Position numbers and translations under genes: made by a program
DNA from: Cyanobacteria bacterium CG_2015-22_32_23
GTDB taxonomy: Bacteria; Cyanobacteriota; Cyanobacteriia; Cyanobacteriales; Cyanobacteriaceae
Assembly: GCA_009993045.1 (NCBI GenBank)
Contig: JAACUG010000074.1
Span: 19,390-83,389, forward strand
Direction of reading: 5' to 3'
Length of the DNA stretch: 64,000 nt
Part shown: positions 33,727 to 43,506 of the stretch, one piece after another
Layout of the letters: every line of letters begins with the position of its first letter
Numbering within the stretch: position 1 is the first letter of the stretch
Notes under the pieces: generated by a model
The model's input: only the letters and a program-made list of their open reading frames with translations
What the model was told of the DNA's origin: nothing
Database searches by the model: none

Positions 33727-34662
33727 ATGCGTATTCTGATCATGGGAGGCACTCGTTTTATCGGTGTTTCTCTTACTAAAGTTTTAGTGGCTCAAGGTCA
33801 TGAAGTTGTTTTGTTTAATCGTGGCAACAAACCTTGTCCCGTTGACGGTGTTACTCAAATTCACTGCGATCGCCAAGATATAACTCAACTAAAGGATAAG
33901 TTAAAAGGGGAAAATTTTGATGCTATTTTCGATAATAATGGGCGAGAATTGAAGGATACTCAGCCGTTGGTAGAATTATTTAAAGATAAAATCTCTCAGT
34001 TTATTTATGTTAGTTCAGCAGGGGTTTATTTACCATCAGAACAAATGCCCCACCGTGAAGATGATGCTCTTGATCCACAAAGTCGTCACAAGGGTAAATA
34101 TGAAACGGAGGAATATCTCAAAAATCAGGCTATTCCTTTTACTTCTATTCGCCCTGTTTATATTTATGGTTCGGGGAATTATAATGATTTAGAAGCGTGG
34201 TTTTTCGATCGTTTAGTGCGTAATTTACCTATTTTAATCCCTAATGGTGGTTTACATATTACTCAATTTGGTCATGTGTCAGATTTAGCTATGGCTATGA
34301 GTAAGGTTTTAGGTAATAGTAACGCCATCGGACAAATTTATAACGTTTCTGGCGATCGCTATGTTACCTTTAAAGGGTTAGCTTTAGCTTGTGGAGAAGC
34401 AATGGGGAAAAAACCAGAAGAAATTGAGATAAAATATTATGATCCTGCTAAACTTAATTTAGGTAAAAGAAAACCATTTCCTATTAGAATGCAACACTTT
34501 TTTACAGATATTTCTAAAGCTCAAAAAGAGTTAAATTGGCAACCTAAATATGATTTAGTTTCAGGATTAAAAGAGTCTTTTGAAAATGATTATTTACCAT
34601 CAGGTAGAGACAAAATGGAGCTAGATTTTTCTCTTGATCAAGAAATTTTAAGTCAAATCTAA
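33727..34662 (+). CDS. NAD-dependent epimerase/dehydratase, CSP41-like
   Basis: A 311-residue atypical short-chain dehydrogenase. The Rossmann motif is MGGTRFIG (residues 6-13). YVSSAGVY and a KY...E region follow (GKYETEEYL), where the catalytic Tyr-x3-Lys is not standard. The sequence fits the cyanobacterial relatives of chloroplast stem-loop-binding protein CSP41, which bind RNA and associate with ribosomes or polymerase. RNA binding is inferred by family resemblance only. Confidence 0.82.
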   Translation: MRILIMGGTRFIGVSLTKVLVAQGHEVVLFNRGNKPCPVDGVTQIHCDRQDITQLKDKLKGENFDAIFDNNGRELKDTQPLVELFKDKISQFIYVSSAGVYLPSEQMPHREDDALDPQSRHKGKYETEEYLKNQAIPFTSIRPVYIYGSGNYNDLEAWFFDRLVRNLPILIPNGGLHITQFGHVSDLAMAMSKVLGNSNAIGQIYNVSGDRYVTFKGLALACGEAMGKKPEEIEIKYYDPAKLNLGKRKPFPIRMQHFFTDISKAQKELNWQPKYDLVSGLKESFENDYLPSGRDKMELDFSLDQEILSQI

Positions 34663-34750
34663 GTAGGGTAGATAATGGTCATAATTTATGTTTTTTTGTA
34701 CCTTTATAAAAGAAGATTTATATAGAAATAATATTTTCTCCGCCCCCTAA

Positions 34751-34766
34751 CCCCCAATTCTGGGGG
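34751..34766. repeat. Dispersed hairpin CCCCCAATTCTGGGGG
   Basis: A perfect copy of the hairpin found twice after rnj (4542, 4583), again preceded by CCCTAA. It lies between the CSP41-like gene and nadE. No T-run follows, so it is a repeat rather than a clear terminator. Confidence 0.75.
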
Positions 34767-34865
34767 ATTTCAATGGCTTTTCTCCCTAAACTTGCGGATT
34801 AAAAATGCAAAAGCGTAAGTTTTATATAGATACTTTTTTAAGTCAAATTTTACTAAATTATAACT

Positions 34866-36557
34866 ATGAAAATAGCGATTGCTCAACTAAATCCTACCAT
34901 AGGAGATATAGAAAATAACGCAAAAAAAATTAAACAACAAGCAATATTAGCTAATAAAGAAGGGGCAAAATTACTATTAACTCCTGAATTATCTATTTGT
35001 GGTTATCCTCCTAGGGATTTACTTTTAAATCATAGTTTTATTCATACCATAGAAAAAAAATTACAGCAATTAGCTTTAGAAATTCCTCCAGAAATTTGTG
35101 TTTTAATCGGCACAATAACTTTTAATTCTCTTGCCCAAAAAGAAGGAAAAAAACCCCTTTATAATAGTGTGGTTTTAATTAATAATGGTAAGATTCAAAA
35201 AACTTATCATAAAAGACTTTTACCTACTTATGATGTTTTTGAAGAAGATCGTTATTTTAGTGCAGGAAATAAGGTTAATTATTTTACTTTAAATGATGTC
35301 AAAATAGGGGTAACAATTTGTGAAGATTTATGGAATGATGAGCAATTTTGGGGTAAAAAAAGTTATGGGATTAACCCCATTCAAGAATTAGTTAATGAGA
35401 ATATAGATTTAATTATTAACTTGTCTGCTTCTCCTTATATTGTGGGAAAACAAAAAGTAAGAGAAGCGATGTTAAAACATCTTGTTACTAAATATAAAAA
35501 ACCGATTATTTATGTCAATCAAGTAGGTGGAAATGATGACTTAATTTTTGATGGTTTTAGTTGTGCTATTAATAACAAAGAGGAAATAATTACTAGATGT
35601 CAACCTTATCAAGAAGATTTAGCTTATCTAAATTTTGAAACAAATAATCATGATTTAACATCTAATTATATTCATAACTTAATTACTTCAGAAGAAGAAG
35701 AAATATATCAAGCCTTAGTTTTAGGAGTAAAAGATTATGCTCAAAAATGTGGTTTTAGTCAAGCAATTTTAGGTTTAAGTGGTGGCATTGATTCTGCTTT
35801 AGTGGCAACTATCGCCGTTTCTGCTTTAGGGAAAGATAATGTTTTTGCTGTTTTAATGCCTTCTCCTTACAGTTCGCAACATTCTATTATTGATGCTGAA
35901 AAATTAGTTAATAATTTAGGTATAAAAAGCGAAAAAATAGCCATTCAAGAAGCAATGAATAGTTTTGATTTATTGTTAAATCCCTTGTTTAAAAATACAG
36001 ATTTTGGCATTGCAGAAGAAAATTTGCAGTCAAGAATTAGAGGCACTTTATTAATGGCGATCGCCAATAAATTTGGTCATTTATTATTATCAACGGGGAA
36101 TAAATCAGAGATGGCGGTGGGATATTGCACTCTTTATGGTGATATGAATGGAGGATTAGCGGTTATTGGAGATGTGCCGAAAACAAAAGTATTTAATATT
36201 TGTAAATGGATTAATAGAAAGGAAGAAATAATCCCGAATAATATTATTATAAAACCCCCAAGTGCAGAATTAAAACCTAATCAAAAAGATGAAGATTCAT
36301 TGCCACCTTATCATATTTTAGATGACATTTTAGAACGTTATATAACTCAACATGAATCCATTAATGATATTGAAAAAGTCGGGCATAATTTAGAAACTAT
36401 TAAAAAAGTAATAAAATTAGTTAATCGTGCCGAGTTTAAACGAAAACAAGCTCCTCCTGTACTTAAAATAACAGATCGCGCATTTGGTACGGGTTGGAAA
36501 ATGCCTATTGCCTATCGCTTAAATATAGAAAATAATCTCTATAGTAATCCTATTTGA
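34866..36557 (+). CDS. nadE: Glutamine-dependent NAD+ synthetase
   Basis: A 563-residue two-domain enzyme making NAD from nicotinic acid adenine dinucleotide. The N-terminal nitrilase-type glutaminase has the triad E41, K116 and C152 (TPELSICGYPPRDLL; KRLLP; TICEDLW). The C-terminal synthetase has the P-loop SGGIDS (about 305-310). Both are complete, so glutamine can serve as nitrogen donor. Normal length for the bacterial glutamine-dependent form. Confidence 0.95.
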   Translation: MKIAIAQLNPTIGDIENNAKKIKQQAILANKEGAKLLLTPELSICGYPPRDLLLNHSFIHTIEKKLQQLALEIPPEICVLIGTITFNSLAQKEGKKPLYNSVVLINNGKIQKTYHKRLLPTYDVFEEDRYFSAGNKVNYFTLNDVKIGVTICEDLWNDEQFWGKKSYGINPIQELVNENIDLIINLSASPYIVGKQKVREAMLKHLVTKYKKPIIYVNQVGGNDDLIFDGFSCAINNKEEIITRCQPYQEDLAYLNFETNNHDLTSNYIHNLITSEEEEIYQALVLGVKDYAQKCGFSQAILGLSGGIDSALVATIAVSALGKDNVFAVLMPSPYSSQHSIIDAEKLVNNLGIKSEKIAIQEAMNSFDLLLNPLFKNTDFGIAEENLQSRIRGTLLMAIANKFGHLLLSTGNKSEMAVGYCTLYGDMNGGLAVIGDVPKTKVFNICKWINRKEEIIPNNIIIKPPSAELKPNQKDEDSLPPYHILDDILERYITQHESINDIEKVGHNLETIKKVIKLVNRAEFKRKQAPPVLKITDRAFGTGWKMPIAYRLNIENNLYSNPI

Positions 36558-36640
36558 GTTGTAAGAAAATAATAGTTAATTCCCCCAAAATTGGAGGTTA
36601 GGAGGCAAAAATTCTCACAAATAATTTACTCTTATACTAA

Positions 36641-37075
36641 TTATCTATCTCCTATGGATAAAATATGATTAGCACCAAAAATAGCTTCATAATGACGATA
36701 AAATTTTAATTCAATAATATTATAAAAAGGATCTTGCAAAAAGAAGGTTTTATGTTCGGTTAATTCATTTTTAAACCTTAATTTCGGTGTTTGATATAAC
36801 TCTAAATTATGATAATTGCATCTTGTTAATAAAGTATCCCAATCAGATTCATTGGTAAAAATTAAACCAAAATGACGAGGATAAATATTAGCTGGAGGTG
36901 TTAAATTTTCTTTGGTAATATGTCCCACTAATTGATGTCCATAAAAATCAAAAATAACAGCGTGTTGATTTTCTCTACCTATTTTTGAACCTAAAATATT
37001 ACTATAAAAAATTTTTGCTTTCTCAATACTATTAATAGGAATTGCTAAATGAAAAATAACTTTATCCATAATCAA
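36641..37075 (-). CDS. VOC family protein (glyoxalase-like)
   Basis: A 144-residue protein of the vicinal-oxygen-chelate fold: HLAIPINSIEKAKIFYSNILGSKIGRE opens the first beta-alpha-beta module and HKTFFLQDPFYNIIELKFY ends the second. Metal-ligand candidates are H9 and the final Glu. Substrate unknown. It is divergent from dmeF and faces nadE tail-to-tail. Confidence 0.78.
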   Translation of the reverse strand: MIMDKVIFHLAIPINSIEKAKIFYSNILGSKIGRENQHAVIFDFYGHQLVGHITKENLTPPANIYPRHFGLIFTNESDWDTLLTRCNYHNLELYQTPKLRFKNELTEHKTFFLQDPFYNIIELKFYRHYEAIFGANHILSIGDR

Positions 37076-37225
37076 ACTAAATATTTTTTTACTAATAATT
37101 TATAGTTAATAACTATAAATACTATAATAAACTAATTAAAAAACTTTCAATTGACCTAAAAAATTTTGACTTTGAGTTTTAACTTTTTTTGGCAAAACAA
37201 TAAGAGAAAATTAATCAAAAAAAAT

Positions 37226-38152
37226 ATGCACTACCATAACCTAGAAAAATGGCAACATTCTCATAATTTTGTCATAGAAGATCAACATCAAAGCGAAAAA
37301 AAGACTTTAATTGTCTTGGGAATTACTTTTATTACCATGATAGCCGAAATTATTGCTGGAACTACTTTTGGTTCAATGGCATTATTGGCGGATGGTTGGC
37401 ATATGGCAACTCATGTGGGTGCTTTTAGTATTACTGTATTAACCTATCGTTATGCTCGTATTAATGCCTATAATCCTAAATATACTTTTGGCACGGGAAA
37501 AGTTACTGTTTTAGGCGGTTTTGCTAGTGCGATCGCATTATCCGTAATTGCTTTAATTACTGGTATTGAGTCAATAATTCGTTTGTTTCAACCCCAAGAA
37601 ATACAGTTTAATCAAGCAATTTATGTGGCTATTTTAGGGTTAATCGTCAATATTGCCAGTGCTTTTTTATTACAAGAACATCACCACCATGACCATGAGC
37701 ATTCTCATCATCACCATGATCATAACCTTCAAGCAGCATATTTTCACGTTTTAGCCGATGCTTTAACCTCGGTATTAGCAATTATTGCCTTATTAAGTGC
37801 CAGAGAATGGGGTTGGCTTTGGATGGATTCTGTCATGGGATTAGTGGCTACCCTCGTTATTGGTAAATGGGCATGGGGTTTAATTGGTGAAACATCGACT
37901 ATGTTACTTGACGGCACTGTCAATCAAAAAACCAAACTAGAAATTGCTAATATTATTGAATCAGATGCTGATAATCGCATTGTAGATTTACATTTTTGGA
38001 ATATCAGTGAAAACTATTTCTCGGCGACAATTTCCCTTGTGACTTATAATCCACAACCCCCTGAATATTATAAAAATTTACTCAAAAATATACCTAATTT
38101 ATCTCATATTTTGATTGAAGTAAATCTTTGTGATGATGAAAACTGTCAATAA
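37226..38152 (+). CDS. dmeF: Co(II)/Ni(II) efflux transporter of the CDF family
   Basis: 308 residues from the ATG at 37226, chosen because DmeF proteins begin with M-H-x-H-x-L-x-x-W-x-H-S-H, and MHYHNLEKWQHSH fits. The upstream in-frame start at 37166 adds a poly-Lys tail. Six membrane helices carry the metal site HMATHVGAF and, later, HVLADALTSV (HxxxD). A His-rich cytoplasmic loop (HHHHDHEHSHHHHDH) sits between helices 4 and 5, typical of Co/Ni/Zn exporters. No DmeR regulator gene is adjacent. Confidence 0.88.
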   Translation: MHYHNLEKWQHSHNFVIEDQHQSEKKTLIVLGITFITMIAEIIAGTTFGSMALLADGWHMATHVGAFSITVLTYRYARINAYNPKYTFGTGKVTVLGGFASAIALSVIALITGIESIIRLFQPQEIQFNQAIYVAILGLIVNIASAFLLQEHHHHDHEHSHHHHDHNLQAAYFHVLADALTSVLAIIALLSAREWGWLWMDSVMGLVATLVIGKWAWGLIGETSTMLLDGTVNQKTKLEIANIIESDADNRIVDLHFWNISENYFSATISLVTYNPQPPEYYKNLLKNIPNLSHILIEVNLCDDENCQ

Positions 38153-38180
38153 GTAAAGGGTAAATTTCTATCTACTATCT

Positions 38181-38261
38181 CCCCGTTTCCTTTTATCTCC
38201 CATCTCCCCCCGTTTCCTTTTATCTCCCATCTCCCCCCGTTTCCTTTTATCTCCTATCCTT
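38181..38261. repeat. Three 27-bp tandem repeats downstream of dmeF
   Basis: Three contiguous 27-bp units (38181-38207, 38208-38234, 38235-38261) each begin CCCCGTTTCCTTTTATCTCC; the third diverges near its end. A related motif (CCCGTTTCCTTTCTAATTC) is found twice near 52063-52105, so the unit belongs to a wider family. Strand-asymmetric, pyrimidine-rich. Confidence 0.9.
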
Positions 38262-38376
38262 ATGTAAGATTTTATAGTTTACTGAGTTAGATAAATCAGA
38301 GGATCTATTTTTGATAACTAAACAGTATAATTTCTAGGGATATAATTCTCCTCAGTGTAATCTTTATCACATTTTT

Positions 38377-40098
38377 ATGAAAACTTTTCCTACTCCTGAA
38401 ACATTACGAAGATTTCCTTTCGGATTGGCGGATATAGTTGTCATTCTCGGTACATTAGTTCTGTTAGCCATTATCGCAAAATTAGGGCAGGGAACTTTAG
38501 TTACATTCCGTCCTCCTGACGTATTGCCAACCGTGGATCTTGGTGTAGAAAACTTGGTTTATTATACTGGTAGATCAACTTTAAGGATGTTTATTGCTCT
38601 ATTTTGTTCTACCGTCTTTACTTTAGTCTATGGGTATATTGCGGCTAATAGTGTTAAAGCGGAAAGAATCATGATTCCTCTGCTTGACATTCTACAATCT
38701 GTACCAGTTTTAGGTTTTTTGTCTATCACCGTTACAGGTTTTATTGCTTTATTCCCGGGTAGTTTATTAGGATTAGAAGCCGCATCTATTTTCGCTATTT
38801 TTACTAGCCAAGTCTGGAATATGACTTTTTCTTTTTATCAATCTTTAAAAACTGTCCCCAAAGAATTACAAGAAGCTGCTGTTTTATATCAATTATCGGG
38901 TTGGCAAAAATTTGTCAAACTAGAAGTGCCTTCTGCTACTATTGGATTACTGTGGAACGCTATGATGAGTTTTGGTGGGGGTTGGTTTTTTGTGACAGCT
39001 AGTGAGGCTATTAGTGTTTTAAATCAAGAATACACTTTACCAGGTATCGGTTCTTATCTAGCTATGGCTATCACTCAAGAAAATATGATGGCATTGGGAG
39101 AGGCATTAGTAGCCATGACTATAATGATTATTCTAGTAGATCAATTCTTTTGGCGACCATTAATTGCTTGGTCAGATAAATTTCGATTGGAACAGAGTGC
39201 ATCGGTAAATGTAATAGAATCATGGGTTTATGACATTTTAACTACCGCTAGAATTCCCACCTTAGTAGCACAAAGTCTAACTCCTTTCAGTGATAGAGTT
39301 AATGAAATTTTATCGGCATTGAGTAAACCTTCAAAACAAGACAAAAAAACTGTTTCGAGTAACAGTGAAACTATTTATAACATCACCTTATGGTTAATTC
39401 TCGGTATTTTAATCGCCTTAATTTTACACTTTATTATCTCCACCGTTGGCATAGGAGAAATTTTCCGAGTGTTAGGATTAGGATTTTTAACATTACTCAG
39501 AGTAACATTTTTACTTATTTTTGCTACCTTAATTTGGACTCCCATAGGAGTAGCCATCGGCTTTAATCCTAAATTAGCCAATTTTTTACAACCCGTAGTT
39601 CAATTTTTAGCCTCTTTTCCTGCTAACTTTATTTTTCCTTTTGCCACTTTATTTTTTATCCGTTTTAACATCAGTCTTGGTTGGGGTAGTATTTTATTAA
39701 TGGCTTTAGGCGCACAATGGTATATTCTTTTTAACTCCATCGCTGGCGCTCAAAGTATTCCCACAGATTTAAGAGAAATGTCTCAAGATATAGGCTTAAA
39801 AGGGTGGCAACGATGGCAAAAATTGATTATCCCTGGTATTTTTTCTGCTTGGGTGACAGGAGGAGTTACCGCTAGTGGTGGTGCTTGGAATGCTAGTATT
39901 ATAGCCGAAGTAGTTAGTTGGGGATCAAATACCTTAGTTGCAGAAGGATTAGGCTCATATATTACCAAAGCTACAGAAATGGGAGATTGGCCTCGTATTG
40001 CTTTAGGTATAGCTATCATGAGTTTATTTGTGGTAGGTATAAATCGTTTATTTTGGCGCAAACTCTATCAATTGGCTGAAGAAAAATATCATTTATAA
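38377..40098 (+). CDS. Fused double ABC transporter permease
   Basis: A 573-residue protein with two binding-protein-dependent permease domains joined in one chain. Each has an EAA-type loop: VPKELQEAAVLYQLSGWQKF near residue 167 and IPTDLREMSQDIGLKGWQRW near 460. About twelve helices in total. The fold is of the nitrate/sulfonate/taurine (SsuC/NrtB) type. The ATPase gene follows after 55 bp. No substrate-binding protein is encoded nearby, so the substrate (an oxyanion by family) is open. Confidence 0.85.
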   Translation: MKTFPTPETLRRFPFGLADIVVILGTLVLLAIIAKLGQGTLVTFRPPDVLPTVDLGVENLVYYTGRSTLRMFIALFCSTVFTLVYGYIAANSVKAERIMIPLLDILQSVPVLGFLSITVTGFIALFPGSLLGLEAASIFAIFTSQVWNMTFSFYQSLKTVPKELQEAAVLYQLSGWQKFVKLEVPSATIGLLWNAMMSFGGGWFFVTASEAISVLNQEYTLPGIGSYLAMAITQENMMALGEALVAMTIMIILVDQFFWRPLIAWSDKFRLEQSASVNVIESWVYDILTTARIPTLVAQSLTPFSDRVNEILSALSKPSKQDKKTVSSNSETIYNITLWLILGILIALILHFIISTVGIGEIFRVLGLGFLTLLRVTFLLIFATLIWTPIGVAIGFNPKLANFLQPVVQFLASFPANFIFPFATLFFIRFNISLGWGSILLMALGAQWYILFNSIAGAQSIPTDLREMSQDIGLKGWQRWQKLIIPGIFSAWVTGGVTASGGAWNASIIAEVVSWGSNTLVAEGLGSYITKATEMGDWPRIALGIAIMSLFVVGINRLFWRKLYQLAEEKYHL

Positions 40099-40153
40099 AA
40101 ATCAATAGTTAAGAAGCATATCATTTATTATTATCTATTATTATCTCAAAATT

Positions 40154-41482
40154 ATGACACAAACTGAAACTCTTATTAGTGTAGAAAAAGTCTCGAAAAG
40201 TTTTCCCTTACCCGATGGCAAAGGAGAATTTACTGTTTTAAAAGACATTAATTTAACCATCAATTCTGGCGAAGTTGTCGCATTATTAGGGCGTAGTGGT
40301 AGCGGTAAAAGTACTTTATTGAGAATCATGGCTGGATTAATTCCTCCGAGTCAGGGTAGAGTTTTAAGTAACGGTGTGCCTTTAAATGGTTCAAATTCTG
40401 ATGTCGCCATGGTATTTCAGAGTTTTGCTCTTTTACCTTGGTTAACAGTTCAAGAAAATGTAGAATTAGGATTAGAAGCACAAGGAGTTAAACGGGCAGA
40501 AAGAGGAAGAAAAGCCCTCAAAGCCATTGATTTAGTCGGTTTAGATGGTTTTGAAAGTGCTTACCCTAAAGAGTTATCAGGAGGCATGAAACAAAGGGTT
40601 GGTTTTGCTAGAGCTTTTGTTTTGCAACCTCAAGTATTATTTATGGATGAGCCGTTTAGTGCCTTAGATGTATTGACTTCGGAAAACCTACGGGGTGAAA
40701 TTGATGATCTTTGGAATGCCCAAACTTTTCCTTCTCAAAGTATTTTAATCGTAACTCATAACATTGAAGAAGCAGTATTTTTAGCTGATAGAATCATTAT
40801 TCTAGGCTCTAATCCTGGTATCATTAGGGGAGATGTCAAAGTAGATTTACCAAGATCGCGCGATCGCAATAGTGAAGAATTTAAAGACTTGGTTAACTAT
40901 ATCTATACTGCCATGACTAATCCTCAAATTGAAGTCATGGATCAAAAAACCATAACAAGTGACACTACAAGCAGTATAACGGAATCTCCCTATACTTATC
41001 CGTTACCCCATGTCAGAGTAGGAGGAATTAGTGGTTTATTAGAACTCATTGTAGAACAAAAAGACGGCATTGATGATATTCCGATCTTAGCAGAACGTTT
41101 ACAATTAGCTGTAGATGATTTATTACCTATTCTCGATGGCGCTGTTTTATTAGGTTTTGCTGAAGTAGCCGACGGTGATATTAAACTTACTGATATAGGG
41201 GAAGATTTCGCTACCACCACGATTTTACGCAGTAAAGATATTTTCCGACAACAAGTTTTAAAAAGAGTGCCAATTTTCAATAGTATTCTACAAACTTTAC
41301 GAGAAAAACGCAATGGTTCAATGAGAGCAGATTTTTTCCTTGATTTATGGGATGATTACTTCCCAAAAGCAGAAGCTGAACGTCAGTTTGCGACAGCTAT
41401 AGATTGGGGACGTTATGGGGAATTATTCGAGTATGATGCTAGTGAAGAGCGTCTTTATCTTTCTGAATTACAAACTCAATAA
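40154..41482 (+). CDS. ABC transporter ATPase with C-terminal accessory domain
   Basis: A 442-residue ATPase pairing with the fused permease. Walker A is GRSGSGKS (about 46-53), followed by signature LSGGMKQR and Walker [13 protein letters not shown], as in the nitrate/sulfonate group. The extra 160 residues after about 280 form the 'AAA-associated' winged-helix-like domain ([22 protein letters not shown]...) found in a subset of such ATPases, probably regulatory. The last 15 bp overlap the 3' end of convergent uvrB. Confidence 0.88.
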   Translation: MTQTETLISVEKVSKSFPLPDGKGEFTVLKDINLTINSGEVVALLGRSGSGKSTLLRIMAGLIPPSQGRVLSNGVPLNGSNSDVAMVFQSFALLPWLTVQENVELGLEAQGVKRAERGRKALKAIDLVGLDGFESAYPKELSGGMKQRVGFARAFVLQPQVLFMDEPFSALDVLTSENLRGEIDDLWNAQTFPSQSILIVTHNIEEAVFLADRIIILGSNPGIIRGDVKVDLPRSRDRNSEEFKDLVNYIYTAMTNPQIEVMDQKTITSDTTSSITESPYTYPLPHVRVGGISGLLELIVEQKDGIDDIPILAERLQLAVDDLLPILDGAVLLGFAEVADGDIKLTDIGEDFATTTILRSKDIFRQQVLKRVPIFNSILQTLREKRNGSMRADFFLDLWDDYFPKAEAERQFATAIDWGRYGELFEYDASEERLYLSELQTQ

Positions 41483-43459
41483 CTTCGAGCGTAAATTTTT
41501 AATTTTATCCCGATATTCAGCCGCTTTTTCAAACTCTAAGTTTTTAGCGGCTTTTTGCATTTCTTCTTCAAATTGTTTAATTAAATTAGGTATTTTATCT
41601 AAAGTTATTTCTTCCAAATGCGTAGAAACTTCTTCTAATTCCTGTTGATTTAATTTTCTTGATATATCTAAATATTCTAAAATGGAGTTACCAGATTTTT
41701 TGATAATAGATTGAGGAATAATGTTATTTTCTTGATTATATTTAAGCTGAATTTCTCGACGACGATTAGTTTCATTGATGGCTTTTTCCATACTTTGAGT
41801 GAAGTTATCAGCGTATAAAATTGCTTGTCCATTTACATGACGTGCTGCCCTTCCCATGGTCTGAATTAATGATTTTTCGGATCTTAAAAAACCCTCTTTA
41901 TCTGCATCTAAAATAATGACTAAAGATACCTCTGGTAAGTCTAAACCTTCCCTTAATAAATTTACTCCAATTAAGACATCAAAATCTCCTGCTCTTAATC
42001 CTTGTAAAATTTCAATTCTTTCAATAGATTGAATCTCTGAATGTAAATATTGTACATTTATCCCTCGTTCTTGTAAATATTCCGTCAAATCTTCTGACAT
42101 TCGCTTCGTTAAAGTAGTAATTAAAACTCTTTCTTTTTTACTAATTCTCTCTTTTATTTCCGAAAATAAGTCATCTATTTGTCCCTCGCTAGGTCTTACA
42201 AAAACTTGAGGATCTAAAATGCCTGTAGGGCGAATAATTTGCTCAAAAATTTGATTATTTGATTGCTCAAGTTCCCAATTACTAGGAGTAGCTGAAACGA
42301 AAATACATTGCTTAACTTTTTGCCAAAATTCATCGGCTTTTAAAGGGCGATTATCCGCCGCACTAGGTAAACGAAAACCATGATCAATTAACACTTTTTT
42401 CCTTGCTTGATCTCCGTTATACATTCCTCTAATTTGTGGTACAGTTACATGGGATTCATCTACTACTAAAAGCCAATCTTCAGGGAAATAATCCACTAAA
42501 CAATCGGGAGATTCTCCTGTTTTTCTTCCTGTTAAATGACGAGAATAATTTTCGACACCGTTACAATATCCTACCTCTTTTAACATTTCTAAATCATAGT
42601 TAGTTTTTTGTTTTAATCTTTGTGCTTCCACTAATTTTCCTTGTTTTTCAAACTCTATTAATCTTTCTTCTAATTCTTCTTTAATATCGGCGATCGCTTG
42701 TTCTACCCGTTCCTGTGGTGTTACAAAATGCTTGGCAGGATAGATATTAATCTGCTCTAATTCTTGTAATAATTGACCAGTAACAGGGTCTAAAAGAGAA
42801 ATTGCTTCAATTTCATCTCCAAAAAATTCGACTCGTATAACTCGATCTTCATAGGCTGGGACAACTTCTAAGACATCTCCTTTGATTCTAAAAGTAGCAC
42901 GACGCAAGTCAACATCATTGCGAGTATATTGGACATTAACTAAATCTCGAAGGAGTTGACGAGGATCATATTCTTGGTTAAGGTGTAAAGGAATAGAGGC
43001 TTTGAGATATTCAACGGGCATTCCCAAACCGTAAATACAACTAATAGAAGCCACCACAATAACATCTTTTCTTTCAAATAAAGATCTTGTGGCAGAATGT
43101 CTTAACATATCAATCTCATCATTAATAGATGAACTTTTCTCGATGTAAGTATCGGTAACAGCGATATATGCTTCGGGTTGGTAATAGTCGTAATAACTAA
43201 CGAAATATTCCACCGCATTATGAGGAAAAAATTGCCTTAATTCATTACAAAGTTGAGCCGCAAGGGTTTTATTATGGGCTAATACTAAAGTTGGTTTTTG
43301 ATGGTTTGCAATAGTACAAGCAATAGTATAAGTTTTTCCCGTACCCGTTGCACCTAGTAAAGTTTGAAAACGATTACCCCATTGCAATGATTTTACCATA
43401 GATGCAATGGCGTTTGGTTGATCTCCCGTAGGTTTAAAAGGTGCGTGTAAGGTAAACAT
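41468..43459 (-). CDS. uvrB: Excinuclease ABC subunit B
   Basis: UvrB is the damage-verifying helicase of nucleotide excision repair. Walker A is GATGTGKT (36-43). The beta-hairpin [10 protein letters not shown], helicase motifs ([17 protein letters not shown]) and C-terminal UVR domain (about 625-660, [21 protein letters not shown]) are all present in 663 residues. Its 3' end overlaps the ABC ATPase gene by 15 bp on the opposite strand. Confidence 0.97.
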   Translation of the reverse strand: MFTLHAPFKPTGDQPNAIASMVKSLQWGNRFQTLLGATGTGKTYTIACTIANHQKPTLVLAHNKTLAAQLCNELRQFFPHNAVEYFVSYYDYYQPEAYIAVTDTYIEKSSSINDEIDMLRHSATRSLFERKDVIVVASISCIYGLGMPVEYLKASIPLHLNQEYDPRQLLRDLVNVQYTRNDVDLRRATFRIKGDVLEVVPAYEDRVIRVEFFGDEIEAISLLDPVTGQLLQELEQINIYPAKHFVTPQERVEQAIADIKEELEERLIEFEKQGKLVEAQRLKQKTNYDLEMLKEVGYCNGVENYSRHLTGRKTGESPDCLVDYFPEDWLLVVDESHVTVPQIRGMYNGDQARKKVLIDHGFRLPSAADNRPLKADEFWQKVKQCIFVSATPSNWELEQSNNQIFEQIIRPTGILDPQVFVRPSEGQIDDLFSEIKERISKKERVLITTLTKRMSEDLTEYLQERGINVQYLHSEIQSIERIEILQGLRAGDFDVLIGVNLLREGLDLPEVSLVIILDADKEGFLRSEKSLIQTMGRAARHVNGQAILYADNFTQSMEKAINETNRRREIQLKYNQENNIIPQSIIKKSGNSILEYLDISRKLNQQELEEVSTHLEEITLDKIPNLIKQFEEEMQKAAKNLEFEKAAEYRDKIKNLRSKLLSL

Positions 43460-43506
43460 GAATTAGGAATTTTCCTACAAATAATTTTTTTTGCGTTAAT
43501 TACTAA

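Noticed and set aside
38181..38261. CRISPR array
   Set aside because: 27-bp units directly abut each other; there are no unique spacers.
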